Shown piece by piece: positions 1 to 10,384 of a stretch of DNA of 64,000 bases. Location: NCBI GenBank assembly GCA_023411615.1, contig JAEYOR010000010.1:62001-126000 (forward strand), given 5' to 3'. The number at the start of each line of letters is the position of its first letter. Position 1 is the first letter of the stretch. Under the pieces are notes generated by a model. That model was not told the origin of the DNA and made no database searches. It saw nothing but the letters and a program-made list of their open reading frames with translations. This stretch comes from Actinomycetes bacterium (GTDB lineage: Bacteria; Actinomycetota; Actinomycetes; Actinomycetales; Demequinaceae). The translations under genes were made by a program, and so were the position numbers.

Positions 1-268
1 GTCGTTCTTCAACTGGTCGTCGTGGAGTGCCGTAACGGTGCACCCCATGGACAACAGCCCATTCGAGCAACTCACTATCGCTGATCATGCGGTCAAATTC
101 GTGAGGGCTCACAAAGAAGTAGTGGAAGCCATCCTTCTCGCCTTCGCGAGGGGCCCTGGTGGTAGCGGACACTGACACCCAGATATCGGGACGACGCTGT
201 CGCAAGGCCTGTACAAGAGTGCCCTTTCCCACTGCTGTGGGTCCGGCCACCACCACCAAACGGCTCAT
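1..268 (-). CDS. gmk: guanylate kinase, 5' part only (gene runs off the left edge)
   Basis: Phosphorylates GMP to GDP with ATP in the cytoplasm, a step of purine nucleotide supply. The first 89 codons are visible. They begin MSRLVVVAGPTAVGKGT, with the P-loop GPTAVGKG at about residues 9-16. The conserved TTRAPREGEKDGFHYFF segment (residues about 38-54) and the GMP-binding region ending EWAVVHGVHRYGTP follow. The ATG start (268-266) overlaps the TGA stop of mihF as ATGA, so the two are translationally coupled. The mihF-gmk pairing is typical of actinobacteria. The C-terminal lid and core lie outside the window. Confidence 0.95.
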   Translation of the reverse strand, partial: MSRLVVVAGPTAVGKGTLVQALRQRRPDIWVSVSATTRAPREGEKDGFHYFFVSPHEFDRMISDSELLEWAVVHGVHRYGTPRRPVEER

Positions 269-579
269 CGTCGCTCGCGTGCCAGCAAAGCATCCACTTG
301 GTGCGCGCCAAGACCACGAATACGCCGGGCAGAACTAATGCCGATCTCGTCCATGACGACGGTTGCCCTCTTGGGACCTATGCCCGGCAAGCACTGCAAC
401 AGGTCGTGAACACGAATGCCTGCAAGGGCGTCGTCTGACTTGGCACGTGCAATGGCGTCGGCAAGCGAGAACTCACCGCGGGACAAACTCTCCTTGAACA
501 CCCGCCGTGCACTACGCACCGCGGTGGCCTTCACAAGCGCTTGGGCACGCTGCTCTGGTGTCAACTCGGGAGTTGCCAT
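265..579 (-). CDS. mihF: actinobacterial integration host factor (mIHF)
   Basis: Nucleoid-associated DNA-bending protein of the actinobacterial mIHF family, unrelated in sequence to proteobacterial IHF. It is 104 residues, the usual size. The C-terminal half carries the H2TH signature, CLPGIGPKRATVVMDEIGI at about residues 63-81, followed by RRIRGLGAHQ. This LPGIG...RRxRGLG pattern is diagnostic. The start is well supported: a complete Shine-Dalgarno sequence (AAGGAGGTGA) ends one base before the ATG at 579, stronger than most in the window. That fits an abundant chromatin protein. It lies 32 bases after pyrF and overlaps gmk. Confidence 0.96.
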   Translation of the reverse strand: MATPELTPEQRAQALVKATAVRSARRVFKESLSRGEFSLADAIARAKSDDALAGIRVHDLLQCLPGIGPKRATVVMDEIGISSARRIRGLGAHQVDALLARERR

Positions 580-611
580 GTCACCTCCTTGGTCGGGACC
601 CGTTGCCGGGC

Positions 612-1469
612 TTACTGATCGACGTCATGCGTTGACAACGCAAACTGCGCTGCGCCTGCCGCCGCTTGTATCGCACCTCGTAACTTCTCAACGAAGGGAC
701 CTGCCTGAGCAATCCCACGTGATTGGCTGACGAGGACACGTGAGCGCGCCTCGCCAAACACATTTGCGACTTCGCGGGGTCCCGCACCCTGTGCGCCGAC
801 TCCCGGAGCGAGCAACGGGCCGTTCACTTTCCCTAGATCGATTCCGAGTTCAGCCACTGCCGCGCCGATCGTCGCGCCGATCACCAGCCCAACTGACCCC
901 ATGGGCTGCGCACCATGATTGAGCTCTGCGGCGGACTCCGCGATCATCCGGGCGACGGCCACACCATCGCTACCGGTCGCGTGCTGGACTTCGGCACCTT
1001 CGGGATTCGAGGTGAGGGCGAGAACAAAGACGCCTTTTCCGGTGTGTTCCGCCAACTCGAACGCGGGTCGCAACGAGCCAAAGCCGAGGTAGGGGGAAAC
1101 TGTGATGGCGTCGGCCTCCAGAGGAGCTCCCTGCGCAAGATACGCGTCTGCGTAACCCTCCATCGTCGAACCGATGTCGCCCCGCTTCACGTCCAGGATT
1201 GTGAGCAGACTCAACTCTTTTGCACGCTGAAGCGTGTGCTCGAGAGCCGCGATACCGCGTGCACCGTGACGCTCAAAGAAAGCGGAGTTCGGCTTCACGG
1301 CGGCGACGGCACCAACTGACGCGTCAAGAATTGCGTCGGAGAAGGCCACAAGCGACTCGGCACTGTCATTGAGCCCCCACTGCGCAAGGAACTCTGGGTG
1401 TGGGTCAATGCCAACGCACAAGGGACCGTGGTCCCGCATCGCAGTTGCCAACCGGGCGCCGAACGCCAT
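612..1469 (-). CDS. pyrF: orotidine 5'-phosphate decarboxylase (type 2)
   Basis: Last step of UMP synthesis, decarboxylating OMP. The 285-residue protein is of the long actinobacterial type-2 class. The catalytic motif DVKRGDIGST is at about residues 94-103, and the phosphate-binding region LLAPGVGAQGAGP lies near residue 225. An in-frame start 10 codons upstream exists, but I chose the ATG at 1469 because AAGGAGAG sits 4 bases before it and homologues start there. It is the last pyr gene of the operon, 48 bases after carB, and precedes mihF. Confidence 0.95.
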   Translation of the reverse strand: MAFGARLATAMRDHGPLCVGIDPHPEFLAQWGLNDSAESLVAFSDAILDASVGAVAAVKPNSAFFERHGARGIAALEHTLQRAKELSLLTILDVKRGDIGSTMEGYADAYLAQGAPLEADAITVSPYLGFGSLRPAFELAEHTGKGVFVLALTSNPEGAEVQHATGSDGVAVARMIAESAAELNHGAQPMGSVGLVIGATIGAAVAELGIDLGKVNGPLLAPGVGAQGAGPREVANVFGEARSRVLVSQSRGIAQAGPFVEKLRGAIQAAAGAAQFALSTHDVDQ

Positions 1470-1517
1470 GGTCTCTCCTTGCTCAGGGTGGGGCCGCACG
1501 TGGCCTCGTCCCCAATG

Positions 1518-4837
<3,320 letters not shown>

Positions 4838-4838
<1 letters not shown>

Positions 4839-5980
4839 TAGCGGGCTCCTCCCGTGGTGAGGCGACCCTGAATGAGGTCGAGGAAACGATCAAAGAGATA
4901 GGCGGCGTCGTGCGGACCCGCCGCGCCCTCCGGGTGGTACTGGACGGAGAAGGCGGGCACATCGAGGCATTCGAGACCCTCAACGACGTTGTCGTTGAGG
5001 CAGATGTGACTGACGCGAACACGGCCATAACCATTAGGTGAGTCGCTCACGCCCTCGAGAGGCGCGTCCACCGCGAAGCCGTGGTTGTGGCTCGTGATGT
5101 CAACTTTGCCCGTGGCTCGGTCAAGCACAGGTTGATTGATGCCGCGGTGACCAAAGCGAAGCTTGTACGTGCCGTATCCAAGGGCACGGCCAAGAAGCTG
5201 GTTGCCAAAGCAGATGCCAAAGAACGGCACCTTCGCGTCGAGGACTTCGCGGAGGACGCCGACGCTGCGATCGGCCGCGCTCGGATCACCAGGTCCGTTC
5301 GAGAAGAACACGCCGTCGGGATTGAGCGCGAAAATCTGGGCGGCTGTCCAGGTGGAGGGCACGACCGTGACGCGCATGCCCCGAGCGGCCATGCTCTCCG
5401 GAGTGTTCGCTTTGATGCCGAGGTCAACGGCGACAACGTGGGCGCGCGGCTCCCCTGCCGGCTCGATGACGTACTCACCGTCAATGGTGACGTCATCGGC
5501 AAGATGAGCTCCTGCCATCGACGCTTGCGCGCGCACCTGCTCGAGAAGAGTCTTGTCGTCAGTGATCGCCTCACCCGAGAAGATGCCTGCCCGCATGGCA
5601 CCCGCGGTGCGAATGATGCGCGTCAGTTGGCGAGTGTCGATGCCGGAAATGCCGACAATCCCCTGCTCCACTAGGTCCTCGTCCAAGGTGCGTTGGGAGC
5701 GCCAGTTGGACGGACGTCGGGCGGGGTCACGGACGACGAATCCGGACAGCCACATGCGACGGGATTCGGCGTCTTCGTCATTCATGCCCGTGTTGCCGAT
5801 GTGTGGCGACGTCATGACGACAATCTGGCGATGGTAGGACGGGTCCGTAAGCGTCTCCTGGTAGCCCGTCATTCCCGTGTTGAAGACGATTTCGCCGAGA
5901 GTGGTCCCGTGTGCGCCGTACGCGTCTCCACGGAAAATCTCGCCGTTCTCAAGGACTAGGAGGGCTGCTGCCGTGCTCAC
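4838..5980 (-). CDS. carA: carbamoyl-phosphate synthase small (glutaminase) subunit
   Basis: Hydrolyses glutamine and delivers ammonia to CarB. It has 380 residues: an N-terminal CPSase small domain (1-150), then a class I glutamine amidotransferase. The triad is visible as Cys257 in FFGICFGNQ and His349/Glu351 in QYHPEGA; the oxyanion segment SNGPGDP is near 228-234. The GTG start (5980) overlaps the pyrC TGA as GTGA. Sitting inside the pyr operon, this is probably the only carbamoyl-phosphate supply for both pyrimidines and arginine, although a second copy elsewhere cannot be excluded. Confidence 0.98.
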
Positions 5981-7269
5981 GCGAAGGCTCCTTCAAAACG
6001 AGGGTCAAGGTATGTGGCCGTGCCGCGTAAGAACGTCGCGACTGCGCGTCCGGGCAACTCTCTGCCAGCGTACGGCGTGTTGTGAGATCTGCTCGCCATG
6101 TGCCGACGGTCCACCGTGTGGACAGCGGTGGGATCGACGAGGGTGATGTTGGCGGGTTCGCCTACTGCCAACGGACGGCCGTGGGCATGCTCAACCCGGC
6201 CAATGTGCGCGGGCTTCTCGGACATGACCCGTGCCACATCGCGCCACGTGAGCAAGCCAGTATCCACCATCACCTGCTGGACAATGCCGAGGGCAGTCTC
6301 GAGACCGAGCATCCCAAAGGATGCCGAGGCCCATTCACAGTCCTTGTCCTCTTCCGCATGTGGGGCATGGTCGGTGGCGACGATGTCGATCGTGCCGTCG
6401 GCGAGTGCTGCGCGCAGCGCGTCAACATCTTCTTGAGTTCGCAATGGCGGATTGACCTTGAACACCGGGTCATAGCTGCGGGCCTCGTCGTGCGTGAGGA
6501 GGAGGTGGTGCGGCGTCACCTCCGCAGTGACCGCGATGCCTCGAGCCTTTGCCCAGCGCACGATCTCAACCGAGCCCGCGGTCGACAGGTGCTGTACGTG
6601 AACGCGTGAACCGACGTGCTCGGCGAGCAGGACGTCGCGTGCGACGATCGACTCTTCTGCCACCGCTGGCCAACCCGCAAGGCCAAGCTCAGCCGAGACC
6701 ACGCCCTCGTGCATTTGCGCGCCTTCGGTGAGGCGCGGATCTTGGGCGTGCTGAATGACAGCACCATCGAATGCCTTCACGTACTCGAGCGCGCGGCGCA
6801 TAATGACCGGGTCACTCACGCAGTGGCCGTCATCGCTGAAGAGGCGCACGCGCGCCCGCGAGTGAGCCATCGCGCCCATCTCGGACAAGTGCTCTCCCTT
6901 GATGCCCACGGTGACAGCACCTACGGGGAACACGTCGACGAGGCCAACCTCTTGGCCACGGCTCCACACCTGTTCCACTACTCCGGCGGTGTCAGCCACC
7001 GGGTTGGTATTCGCCATCGCGTGCACGGCGGTCCAACCTCCGCGCGCTGCCGCCCGCGAGCCGGTCGCGATGGTCTCTGCGTCTTCACGGCCCGGCTCGC
7101 GCAAGTGGGTGTGGAGGTCAACCAATCCGGGCAGCGCGACAAGTCCGCTTGCATCAATGACGGTCGCACCTGCGGGGGCAGCGTCGACAATGATGCCGTC
7201 GGCTACCGCGATGTCGCGCGAGCTTTCCCCGTAAAGCGAGGCCCCATTCAGAACAAAAGCCGTGCTCAC
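5977..7269 (-). CDS. pyrC: dihydroorotase
   Basis: Cyclises N-carbamoyl-aspartate to dihydroorotate. The 430-residue protein is a type-I (amidohydrolase) dihydroorotase. The metal-binding HxH is at His53/His55 (DLHTHLREPG), further metal ligands appear in QHLSTAGS and TPHHLLLT, and the catalytic Asp is in IVATDHAPH near residue 305. The GTG start overlaps the pyrB stop as GTGA, so the gene is tightly coupled to the aspartate transcarbamoylase with which type-I enzymes often associate. Confidence 0.97.
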   Translation of the reverse strand: MSTAFVLNGASLYGESSRDIAVADGIIVDAAPAGATVIDASGLVALPGLVDLHTHLREPGREDAETIATGSRAAARGGWTAVHAMANTNPVADTAGVVEQVWSRGQEVGLVDVFPVGAVTVGIKGEHLSEMGAMAHSRARVRLFSDDGHCVSDPVIMRRALEYVKAFDGAVIQHAQDPRLTEGAQMHEGVVSAELGLAGWPAVAEESIVARDVLLAEHVGSRVHVQHLSTAGSVEIVRWAKARGIAVTAEVTPHHLLLTHDEARSYDPVFKVNPPLRTQEDVDALRAALADGTIDIVATDHAPHAEEDKDCEWASASFGMLGLETALGIVQQVMVDTGLLTWRDVARVMSEKPAHIGRVEHAHGRPLAVGEPANITLVDPTAVHTVDRRHMASRSHNTPYAGRELPGRAVATFLRGTATYLDPRFEGAFA

Positions 7270-8222
7270 GGCCGCTCCTCTCCTGCTAGCAGCAGGTAGA
7301 GCGCAGCCATGCGCACTGCCACCCCGTTTGCTACTTGCTCCACGATGACGGAGCGCGAGCTGTCAGCCGCTTCCGCCGAAATTTCCAGGCCACGGTTCAT
7401 TGGCCCCGGGTGCATGACGATCGCGTGTTCCGGCAGCCGCGACAGCCGTGCACCGTCGAGGCCGAACAGACGCGTGTACTCCTCGGGGCTCGGGAAAAAT
7501 GCGGCTCCCCCACCAGTCATTCTTTCGCGCTGAACACGAAGCATCATGACGGCATCAAGGTCATGGGAGTCGATGGCCGCGTCAAGACCGTGGACGATAT
7601 CGACGGGCCAGTGGCCGATGCCAACTGGCACGAGCGTTGGTGGCGCGACGAGCGTCACCTTGGCACCGAGTGTGGTGAGCAGGTGCACGTTTGAACGCGC
7701 GACTCGCGAGTGGAGAATGTCGCCCACGATCGCGATGCGCAGACCGTCAAGCCCAGCTCCAGTCGGCGAGCTCATGAGATGGCGGCGCGCGGTGTACGCA
7801 TCAAGCAAGGCTTGGGTCGGGTGCTGATGGGTGCCATCACCAGCGTTGAGGACGCAACCATGAAGCCACTCGCCCCTTGCCAGCTGATATGCAGCGCCAG
7901 ATGCCCAGTGTCGAATGACCACAGCGTCGGCGCCCATCGCCTGTAGCGTGAGCGCGGTGTCTTTAAGGCTCTCGCCTTTGGAAAGACTCGAACCCTTGGC
8001 CGAGAAGTTGATGACATCGGCGCTGAGTCGCTTTGCTGCCGCTTCAAAACTCATCCGGGTGCGAGTAGAGTCCTCGAAGAAGAGGTTGACAACGGTCTTT
8101 CCTCGCAGCGTGGGAAGCTTGCGAATTTCGCGCTCTTGAGTCGCTGCCATTTGCTCGGCGGTGTCAAGAATGAGAATCGCTTCTTCTCGAGTCAGCGTCT
8201 CCGTGCCGAGAAGGTGCTTCAC
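7266..8222 (-). CDS. pyrB: aspartate carbamoyltransferase catalytic subunit
   Basis: Condenses carbamoyl phosphate with aspartate, the committed step of pyrimidine synthesis. It is 318 residues. The carbamoyl-phosphate loop STRTR is at residues 52-56, and HPTQALLDAYT and the C-terminal HPGPMNRG are also present. There is no pyrI-like regulatory gene, as expected in actinobacteria. The GTG start overlaps the pyrR stop by four bases (GTGA). Confidence 0.97.
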   Translation of the reverse strand: MKHLLGTETLTREEAILILDTAEQMAATQEREIRKLPTLRGKTVVNLFFEDSTRTRMSFEAAAKRLSADVINFSAKGSSLSKGESLKDTALTLQAMGADAVVIRHWASGAAYQLARGEWLHGCVLNAGDGTHQHPTQALLDAYTARRHLMSSPTGAGLDGLRIAIVGDILHSRVARSNVHLLTTLGAKVTLVAPPTLVPVGIGHWPVDIVHGLDAAIDSHDLDAVMMLRVQRERMTGGGAAFFPSPEEYTRLFGLDGARLSRLPEHAIVMHPGPMNRGLEISAEAADSSRSVIVEQVANGVAVRMAALYLLLAGEERP

Positions 8223-8764
8223 CGGTCGCCCCCCGTCAGCACCACGGCGTCGTCGCCATCGATCTCCTCAAGCCGTACTGCCACACGCTCGCTGCGGGAC
8301 GTCGGGATGTTCTTTCCGACGAAGTCCGCGCGAATCGGCAATTCGCGGTGTCCGCGATCGACGAGCACGGCGAGTTGCACTGCGCGGGGACGCCCAAGGT
8401 CCTTGATCGCGTCGAGAGCGGCGCGAATGGTGCGCCCGGTATGGAAGACATCGTCGACGAGCACGACGATCGCGTCGTCAATACCGTGGCTTGGCAGTGA
8501 TGTGGGGCCGATGGGCCGCGTCGGCTGGCGGTGGAGATCATCGCGGTACATCGTGATGTCGAGAGAGCCGCAACGACTGTCGGCATCGAAACTTGGCTCT
8601 GCCACCGCGATCTTTGCCGCGAGCCGGCGCGCAAGAGGCAATCCGCGCGTCGGAATGCCAAGCAAGACGATGTCATCGGGACCGCCGTTGCGCTCGAGGA
8701 TCTCGTGCGCGATGCGGGTCAGCGCGCGAGCCATGTCAGGCGCGCCAAGAATGGTGCCAGTCAC
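8219..8764 (-). CDS. pyrR: bifunctional pyr operon RNA-binding regulator / uracil phosphoribosyltransferase
   Basis: PyrR binds pyr mRNA when UMP is high and lowers expression of the operon; it also has weak uracil phosphoribosyltransferase activity. The 181-residue protein has the PRPP-binding motif VLVDDVFHTGRT at about residues 101-112 and the PyrR-specific GIPTRG and DITMYRDDL segments. I chose the GTG at 8764 rather than the in-frame GTG at 8788. AAGGAGGT lies 5 bases before 8764, nothing similar precedes 8788, and the upstream reading would translate through the regulatory hairpin. It is first in the pyr operon. Confidence 0.96.
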   Translation of the reverse strand: MTGTILGAPDMARALTRIAHEILERNGGPDDIVLLGIPTRGLPLARRLAAKIAVAEPSFDADSRCGSLDITMYRDDLHRQPTRPIGPTSLPSHGIDDAIVVLVDDVFHTGRTIRAALDAIKDLGRPRAVQLAVLVDRGHRELPIRADFVGKNIPTSRSERVAVRLEEIDGDDAVVLTGGDR

Positions 8765-8779
8765 TGGCGACCTCCTTCT

Positions 8780-8805
8780 CCGCCTCACGGGACGGCACTT
8801 AAAGG
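8780..8805 (-). promoter_or_regulatory. PyrR-binding RNA hairpin in the pyr leader
   Basis: On the minus strand the leader reads CCTTTAAG, then CCGTCC-CGTGA-GGCGG. The stem has one bulged U and a CGUGA loop, the form known for PyrR-binding loops (conserved CCnGnGAGG core). It ends about 15 bases before the pyrR GTG, next to the AAGGAGGT ribosome binding site. I see no terminator/antiterminator pair. Translational control, as described for mycobacterial pyr, is the more likely mechanism. Confidence 0.8.
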
Positions 8806-8818
8806 GGTTTCCGTGCTC

Positions 8819-8824
8819 AGCGTA
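8819..8824 (-). promoter_or_regulatory. probable -10 box of the pyr operon promoter
   Basis: TACGCT on the minus strand fits the TAnnnT consensus. It would start transcription about 7 bases downstream, a few bases before the PyrR hairpin. It lies in the gap between nusB and pyrR. No good -35 hexamer is seen 16-18 bases upstream. Confidence 0.45.
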
Positions 8825-8865
8825 GCGCAGCGCGCCGCCACCGCGCGGCGACGCGACGTAGCTGC

Positions 8866-9297
8866 CTACAGTGTCGTCGCCTCATCGGCGTCGGAAGAGA
8901 CGCCGGAGACGAAGCTCCCGAGGACACCGCCCACAAAACGAGCCGAATCGTCGGTCGAGAGGTCAGCGGCGAGGGCTTTTGCCTCGTCAATCGCCACGGG
9001 GCCCGGAACGTCGGGCGAGTGGATGATCTCCCATAAGCCCATGCGCAGGATCGCACGGTCGACCGCAGGCATGCGGTGAAGCGGCCATTCGGGCGATGCG
9101 GAGGCGATGCGCGCGTCGAGTTGCTCTTGAGCGGCTGCGACACCTCGCACAATGTGCACCGCATACTCTGGCAAAGGCGTCTGGCGTCCCGAATCGCGCA
9201 AGCGCTCCTCGAGCACCGTCACTATGTCAGCGCCGCGCTGGTCAGCCTCGAAGAGTACGTCGAGTGCTCGCTTACGTGCTTTAGAACGTGCGGACAC
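8866..9297 (-). CDS. nusB: transcription antitermination factor NusB
   Basis: Binds boxA RNA with NusE (S10) in rRNA antitermination complexes. It has 143 residues from the GTG at 9297, and the start SARSKARKRALDVLFEADQRG is typical of the family. The C-terminal half carries the all-alpha fold signature with PAVDRAILRMGLWEI and VAIDEAKALAADLST. An in-frame start 10 codons earlier would overlap efp. I prefer 9297, one base after the efp TAA and in line with family starts. efp-nusB is conserved in actinobacteria. Confidence 0.93.
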   Translation of the reverse strand: MSARSKARKRALDVLFEADQRGADIVTVLEERLRDSGRQTPLPEYAVHIVRGVAAAQEQLDARIASASPEWPLHRMPAVDRAILRMGLWEIIHSPDVPGPVAIDEAKALAADLSTDDSARFVGGVLGSFVSGVSSDADEATTL

Positions 9298-9298
9298 G

Positions 9299-9862
9299 TT
9301 AGTCGTTGACCCGGCCCAGGTACTCACCCGACGAGGTATTCACCTTCACCTTGGTTCCCGCCTCGACGAACAGCGGCACCTGGATGTCCTTGCCGGTTTC
9401 CAGCGTCGCGGGCTTTGTGCCACCGGACGATCGGTCACCTTGGAGTCCGGGCTCGGTGTACGTGATCTCGAGAACAACGGAGGCCGGCAGCTCAAGGAAG
9501 ATCGGCGAGCCGGCGTGTGAACCGATGATCGCGCTCTCGTTCTCAAGGAGGAAGTCGGTGGCATCGCCCATGACAGCAGGGCTCACCGACACCTGGTCGA
9601 AGGTGCTTGGGTCCATGAAGATGTAATCAGTGCCATCAAAGTAGAGGTACTGCATCGTGCGGCGGTCAACGGTTTCAAAATCCACCTTGGTGCCCGCGTT
9701 GAAGGTCTTGTCGACGATCTTGCCGGTGATCACGTTCTTGAGCTTGGTGCGCACAAATGCGCCGCCCTTGCCTGGCTTGACGTGCTGAAACTCCACAACG
9801 GACCACAGGTTGCCGTCAAGGTTGAGCACGGAACCGTTTTTGATGTCGTTCGAGGTCGCCAC
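9299..9862 (-). CDS. efp: translation elongation factor P
   Basis: Relieves ribosome stalling at polyproline stretches. It is 187 residues, the exact usual length. The KOW-like N-domain carries the tip loop KPGKGGAF (Lys32 at the position normally modified or contacting the CCA end), followed by OB domains II and III with the C-terminal signature near VNTSSGEYLGRV. The start is GTG at 9862 with AAGGA 6 bases before; the open frame upstream is unsupported. Which tip modification pathway applies is not visible. Confidence 0.96.
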   Translation of the reverse strand: MATSNDIKNGSVLNLDGNLWSVVEFQHVKPGKGGAFVRTKLKNVITGKIVDKTFNAGTKVDFETVDRRTMQYLYFDGTDYIFMDPSTFDQVSVSPAVMGDATDFLLENESAIIGSHAGSPIFLELPASVVLEITYTEPGLQGDRSSGGTKPATLETGKDIQVPLFVEAGTKVKVNTSSGEYLGRVND

Positions 9863-9903
9863 AGTAGTCCTTGCTTGATTGGGAGAAAAGGCCGACGTTG
9901 AGT

Positions 9904-10347
9904 CTAGCCGACGCGCGCGGCGACGGCCTCGAGCGCGAGCCGGTACGAATCGATTCCAAAGCCCGCAATGGTTCCGGTCGCCACCCCAGAGATGACCGAC
10001 GTTGCCCTGAACTCTTCGCGCGCATGCGGATTGGTGATGTGCACTTCCACGAGCACAAGACCTTCGCGTGTCACGAGTGCGCATGCATCCCGCAAGGCGT
10101 ACGAGTAATGCGTGAAGGCAGCCGGATTGATCACCACGTGGTTGCCCGTGTCCACAGCCTCATGCATCCACCCCACAAGGTCCGCCTCGTTGTCGGACTG
10201 GCGGACCACCACCTCGAGGCCATGCTCCGCACCCCACTGCATCGCGAGAGCTGCGAGTTCGTCGAGGGTGGTGGAGCCGTACTTCTCGGGCTCCCGGCTT
10301 CCCAAGCGACCGAGATTGGGACCATTGACAACCATGACCTGGCTCAT
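9904..10347 (-). CDS. aroQ: 3-dehydroquinate dehydratase, type II
   Basis: Dehydrates 3-dehydroquinate in the shikimate pathway. The 147-residue protein is a classic type II (dodecameric) enzyme. Flexible-loop NLGRLGSREPEKYG contains the catalytic Tyr23; His80 lies in NPAAFTHYSYALRDA and His103 in EVHITNPHAREEFR. The ATG at 10347 lies 6 bases after a TACGCT -10 box, so the mRNA is probably leaderless. It is followed by efp and nusB. Confidence 0.97.
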   Translation of the reverse strand: MSQVMVVNGPNLGRLGSREPEKYGSTTLDELAALAMQWGAEHGLEVVVRQSDNEADLVGWMHEAVDTGNHVVINPAAFTHYSYALRDACALVTREGLVLVEVHITNPHAREEFRATSVISGVATGTIAGFGIDSYRLALEAVAARVG

Positions 10348-10353
10348 GGGCCA

Positions 10354-10359
10354 AGCGTA
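10354..10359 (-). promoter_or_regulatory. -10 box of a probable leaderless aroQ promoter
   Basis: TACGCT on the minus strand is separated from the aroQ ATG by exactly 6 bases, putting the start of transcription at the A of ATG. There is no Shine-Dalgarno sequence between. No convincing -35 hexamer is present. Confidence 0.5.
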
Positions 10360-10372
10360 GCGGCGCGACCGC

Positions 10373-10378
10373 TAGCCT
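10373..10378 (+). promoter_or_regulatory. -10 box of a probable leaderless promoter for the GT-C-like gene
   Basis: TAGCCT on the plus strand ends 6 bases before the ATG at 10385, back to back with the aroQ -10 box in a 37-base divergent gap. There is no room for a ribosome binding site and no clear -35. Confidence 0.45.
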
Positions 10379-10384
10379 GGGCGA

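Noticed and set aside
599..610. Tiny CCCG/CGGG stem between pyrF and mihF as a terminator
   Set aside because: Four base pairs only and no U-run; expected often in GC-rich DNA.
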